Positions 62,615-64,000 of a DNA stretch of 64,000 nt are shown here, in pieces. The stretch's first letter is position 1, and each line of letters opens with the position of its first letter. The DNA comes from Mycobacterium sp. ACS1612 (GTDB lineage: Bacteria; Actinomycetota; Actinomycetes; Mycobacteriales; Mycobacteriaceae). Under the pieces are notes generated by a model that saw only the letters and a program-made list of their open reading frames with translations, searched no databases and was not told the origin of the DNA. The position numbers and the translations under genes were made by a program. The DNA lies in assembly GCF_001667505.1 (NCBI RefSeq), contig NZ_LZHZ01000071.1:28454-92453 (forward strand), written 5' to 3'.

Positions 62615-63331
62615 TCACGCGGCATCGTGGAAGACGAGTCCGAGTGTGAACCGCTCGCCCGAGCGGACGGTCGAAACACCGTGTCGCACGGGGGATGCCG
62701 ACCAGCCGCGGGATGATTCGACGGGACGCTCACGGGTGGTGAAGACGAACCCGTGACCGAACGGCAGCAACGCCGCGGTGCCGCGCGACTGCGCACGCGG
62801 ACGTTGTTCGACGAGCAGGAACTCACCGCCAGTGTGGTCGACGCCGGGTTCGCTGAGGTTGATCACCACTTGCAGCGGAAAGACCAAGTCGCCGTACAGG
62901 TCTCGGTGCAGGGCGTTCCAGTCGCCCTTCCCGTACTTGAGCAGGATCGCGGTAGACTTCGTTTGGCCGGCGTCGTGGCACATGTCCAGCCACTCCTCGA
63001 GCGTGTCCGGCCAGGGAGCGTTGCGGCCGAGCTTGGTCCACCAGTCCCGCGCGATCGGCAGTAGGCGGGGATAGAGCGCCTGCTTGAGCGCCCCAATGGG
63101 TTGTGGATAAGGCTGCTGGAAGTACCTGTATTCGCCCTCGCCGAACCGGTATCTGCGCATGTCGATCGTCGCTCGGAACAAATGGTCGTCGGGGTAACAC
63201 GCTCGGATCTTCCGAGCCTCGGCCTTGGTGAGCAGCCTGGGTAATAATGCGCCCCCAAAGTCGTTGAGCTCAGCGGTGATTGCTTCCCAGTCGGCGGACT
63301 CGACCCGCCGCTGCCATAGCGTCGAAGTCAT
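62615..63331 (-). CDS. 2OG-Fe(II) oxygenase
   Basis: A 238-residue double-stranded beta-helix dioxygenase. The iron ligands are H142 and D144 (ALHRDLYGDL) and H217 (PVRHGVST); R227 in GERFTLGLVFHD should bind 2-oxoglutarate. It belongs to the prolyl-hydroxylase-like branch rather than classical AlkB, as far as can be seen. The ATG at 63331 overlaps the ogt stop by 1 bp (TGATG), so it is translated together with a DNA alkyl-repair gene. That suggests a link to alkylation damage. Confidence 0.88.
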   Translation of the reverse strand: MTSTLWQRRVESADWEAITAELNDFGGALLPRLLTKAEARKIRACYPDDHLFRATIDMRRYRFGEGEYRYFQQPYPQPIGALKQALYPRLLPIARDWWTKLGRNAPWPDTLEEWLDMCHDAGQTKSTAILLKYGKGDWNALHRDLYGDLVFPLQVVINLSEPGVDHTGGEFLLVEQRPRAQSRGTAALLPFGHGFVFTTRERPVESSRGWSASPVRHGVSTVRSGERFTLGLVFHDAA

Positions 63332-63842
63332 CAGAACAACCGCGCCTCCTTCACCGCGCTCGGTTCCTCCAATTCCAGCAGAAGTTGCTTCCGTTTCAGT
63401 CCGCCCGCATATCCGGTCAGCCGACCGTTTTTGCCCACCACACGATGGCACGGAATCACGATGCTCAGCGGGTTGTGGCCGACCGTCTGCCCGACCTCGC
63501 GGGCGGTGATGCCGTCGCCGATTACGGCCGCGAGTTCGCCGTAGGTGATGGTCTCGCCGTACGGGATCGTGGTCAGCAGATGCCAGATGCGCTGCTGGGT
63601 TTCGTCGCCGTGCAGGCGGGTCGGAAGTGTGAATCCGCGACGGCGGCCTGCGAGGTAGTCGCGCAGTTGGGTCTTTGCCTTGGCGAGTAGGTCGTCGGCG
63701 TCCGCATCGACCTCGGGCCCACCGCGTCGTCGGCGGGCCGATACCAGTGGTGCCGGAAGTACAGGCCGGTCAGCGCGTCGTCCTGGGCGACGAGGGTCAA
63801 TTCGCCGAGCGGGCTTTCGATAACCGCGTGTCGGGTGTTCAT
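63331..63842 (-). pseudogene. ogt: Methylated-DNA-cysteine methyltransferase, frameshifted
   Basis: The N-terminal part (NTRHAVIESPLGELTLVAQD) and the C-terminal part (IPYGETITYGELA, then NPLSIVIPCHRVVGKNGRLTGYAGGL with the acceptor cysteine) are both intact but in different frames. Restoring one base in the G-run at 63715-63717 (C on the coding strand) would join them as GPEVDADADDLLAKAK, the expected continuation. Either the gene carries a one-base deletion or the sequence has an error. Ogt removes methyl groups from O6-methylguanine. Confidence 0.8.
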
Positions 63843-63908
63843 ACCCAGTAGACGCTGGTGGGGGAGCATGCGTGAGATCTGTCGTAGCGCTGTGGCAGTA
63901 TCGAACAT

Positions 63909-64000
63909 GTGTTCGAGGGGTTGGGGGATGGGGAGCTCGTCGATGTGATGGGTGAGTCGACGCGCGATGAGTCGACGGCGATTGCGCAGCGCTTGGCGGC
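63909..64000 (+). CDS. DUF222/HNH endonuclease (13E12 repeat family), partial
   Basis: The last 92 bases open a frame starting at GTG: VFEGLGDGELVDVMGES, then TAIAQRLAA. This is the characteristic N-terminus of 13E12-type DUF222/HNH proteins, a multicopy mycobacterial family; REP13E12 copies are prophage integration sites in M. tuberculosis. It runs off the right edge. It is divergent from ogt, with start codons 66 bp apart. Confidence 0.75.
   Translation, partial: MFEGLGDGELVDVMGESTRDESTAIAQRLA

Overview
The window is high-GC, actinobacterial chromosomal DNA. It comes from a Mycobacterium/Mycolicibacterium-type genome, probably an environmental or fast-growing species. The evidence is a mycolic-acid FAS-II operon (fabD-acpM-kasA-kasB-accD6) with its regulator mabR and aceE, a mycothiol-dependent dehydrogenase (mscR), ptpA, ahpE, and the start of a 13E12-family gene at the right edge. 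Gene order from about 10.4 kb to 60.4 kb follows, as I remember it, the M. tuberculosis block Rv2260 to Rv2228c, interrupted by accessory insertions. Rv numbers quoted here are recollection, not database results.

Layout. (1) 1-10.4 kb is accessory. A minus-strand operon (MocR regulator, cupin, acyl-CoA ligase, GT1 glycosyltransferase, alpha/beta hydrolase) is followed by a ThDP enzyme of the IlvX type that carries an inserted LuxR helix-turn-helix, a GlxA-type regulator, a plant-like SABATH methyltransferase, a SHOCT membrane protein and a DUF732 secreted protein. (2) 10.4-18.2 kb is core (MBL hydrolase, mscR, DOPA-type dioxygenase, Rv2258c-like methyltransferase, serine hydrolase, DUF3145), interrupted by two SnoaL-like genes and a TPR-LuxR regulator. 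(3) 18.2-30.4 kb is a second accessory block: a Crp paralogue, an alpha/beta hydrolase, an HD-domain protein, a second MocR plus acyl-CoA ligase module, a carboxylic acid reductase (CAR) and a GAF histidine kinase. (4) 30.4-48 kb is core lipid metabolism: diacylglycerol kinase, FAD oxidase, TetR, glpD, an APC permease fused to a Usp-like tail, a VIT1/rubrerythrin fusion, FAS-II, mabR and aceE. (5) 48-60.4 kb is core: lipoprotein, DUF3052, ahpE, tRNA-Val, small secreted proteins, a glycoside hydrolase, DUF2236, cobD, SURF1, ptpA, ptkA-like, cobC, Nif3, zinc-ribbon protein, RNase H/phosphatase. (6) 60.4-64 kb holds a XRE-cupin regulator, an FAD oxidoreductase, a methyltransferase, a 2OG oxygenase, a frameshifted ogt and the start of a DUF222/13E12 gene.

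Most notable signals. Three promoters (upstream of the cupin operon, of the second ligase module, and of CAR) share a direct repeat (AAC[C/T]GGCCC ... TGGCCC) with exactly 24-bp periodicity and a -10-like hexamer at the same offset. Both ligase modules sit directly behind a MocR gene. This predicts a PLP-dependent MocR regulon linking two carboxylic-acid:CoA ligases, a glycosyltransferase and a carboxylic acid reductase. The second strong oddity is the DNA-binding LuxR domain embedded inside a ThDP enzyme.
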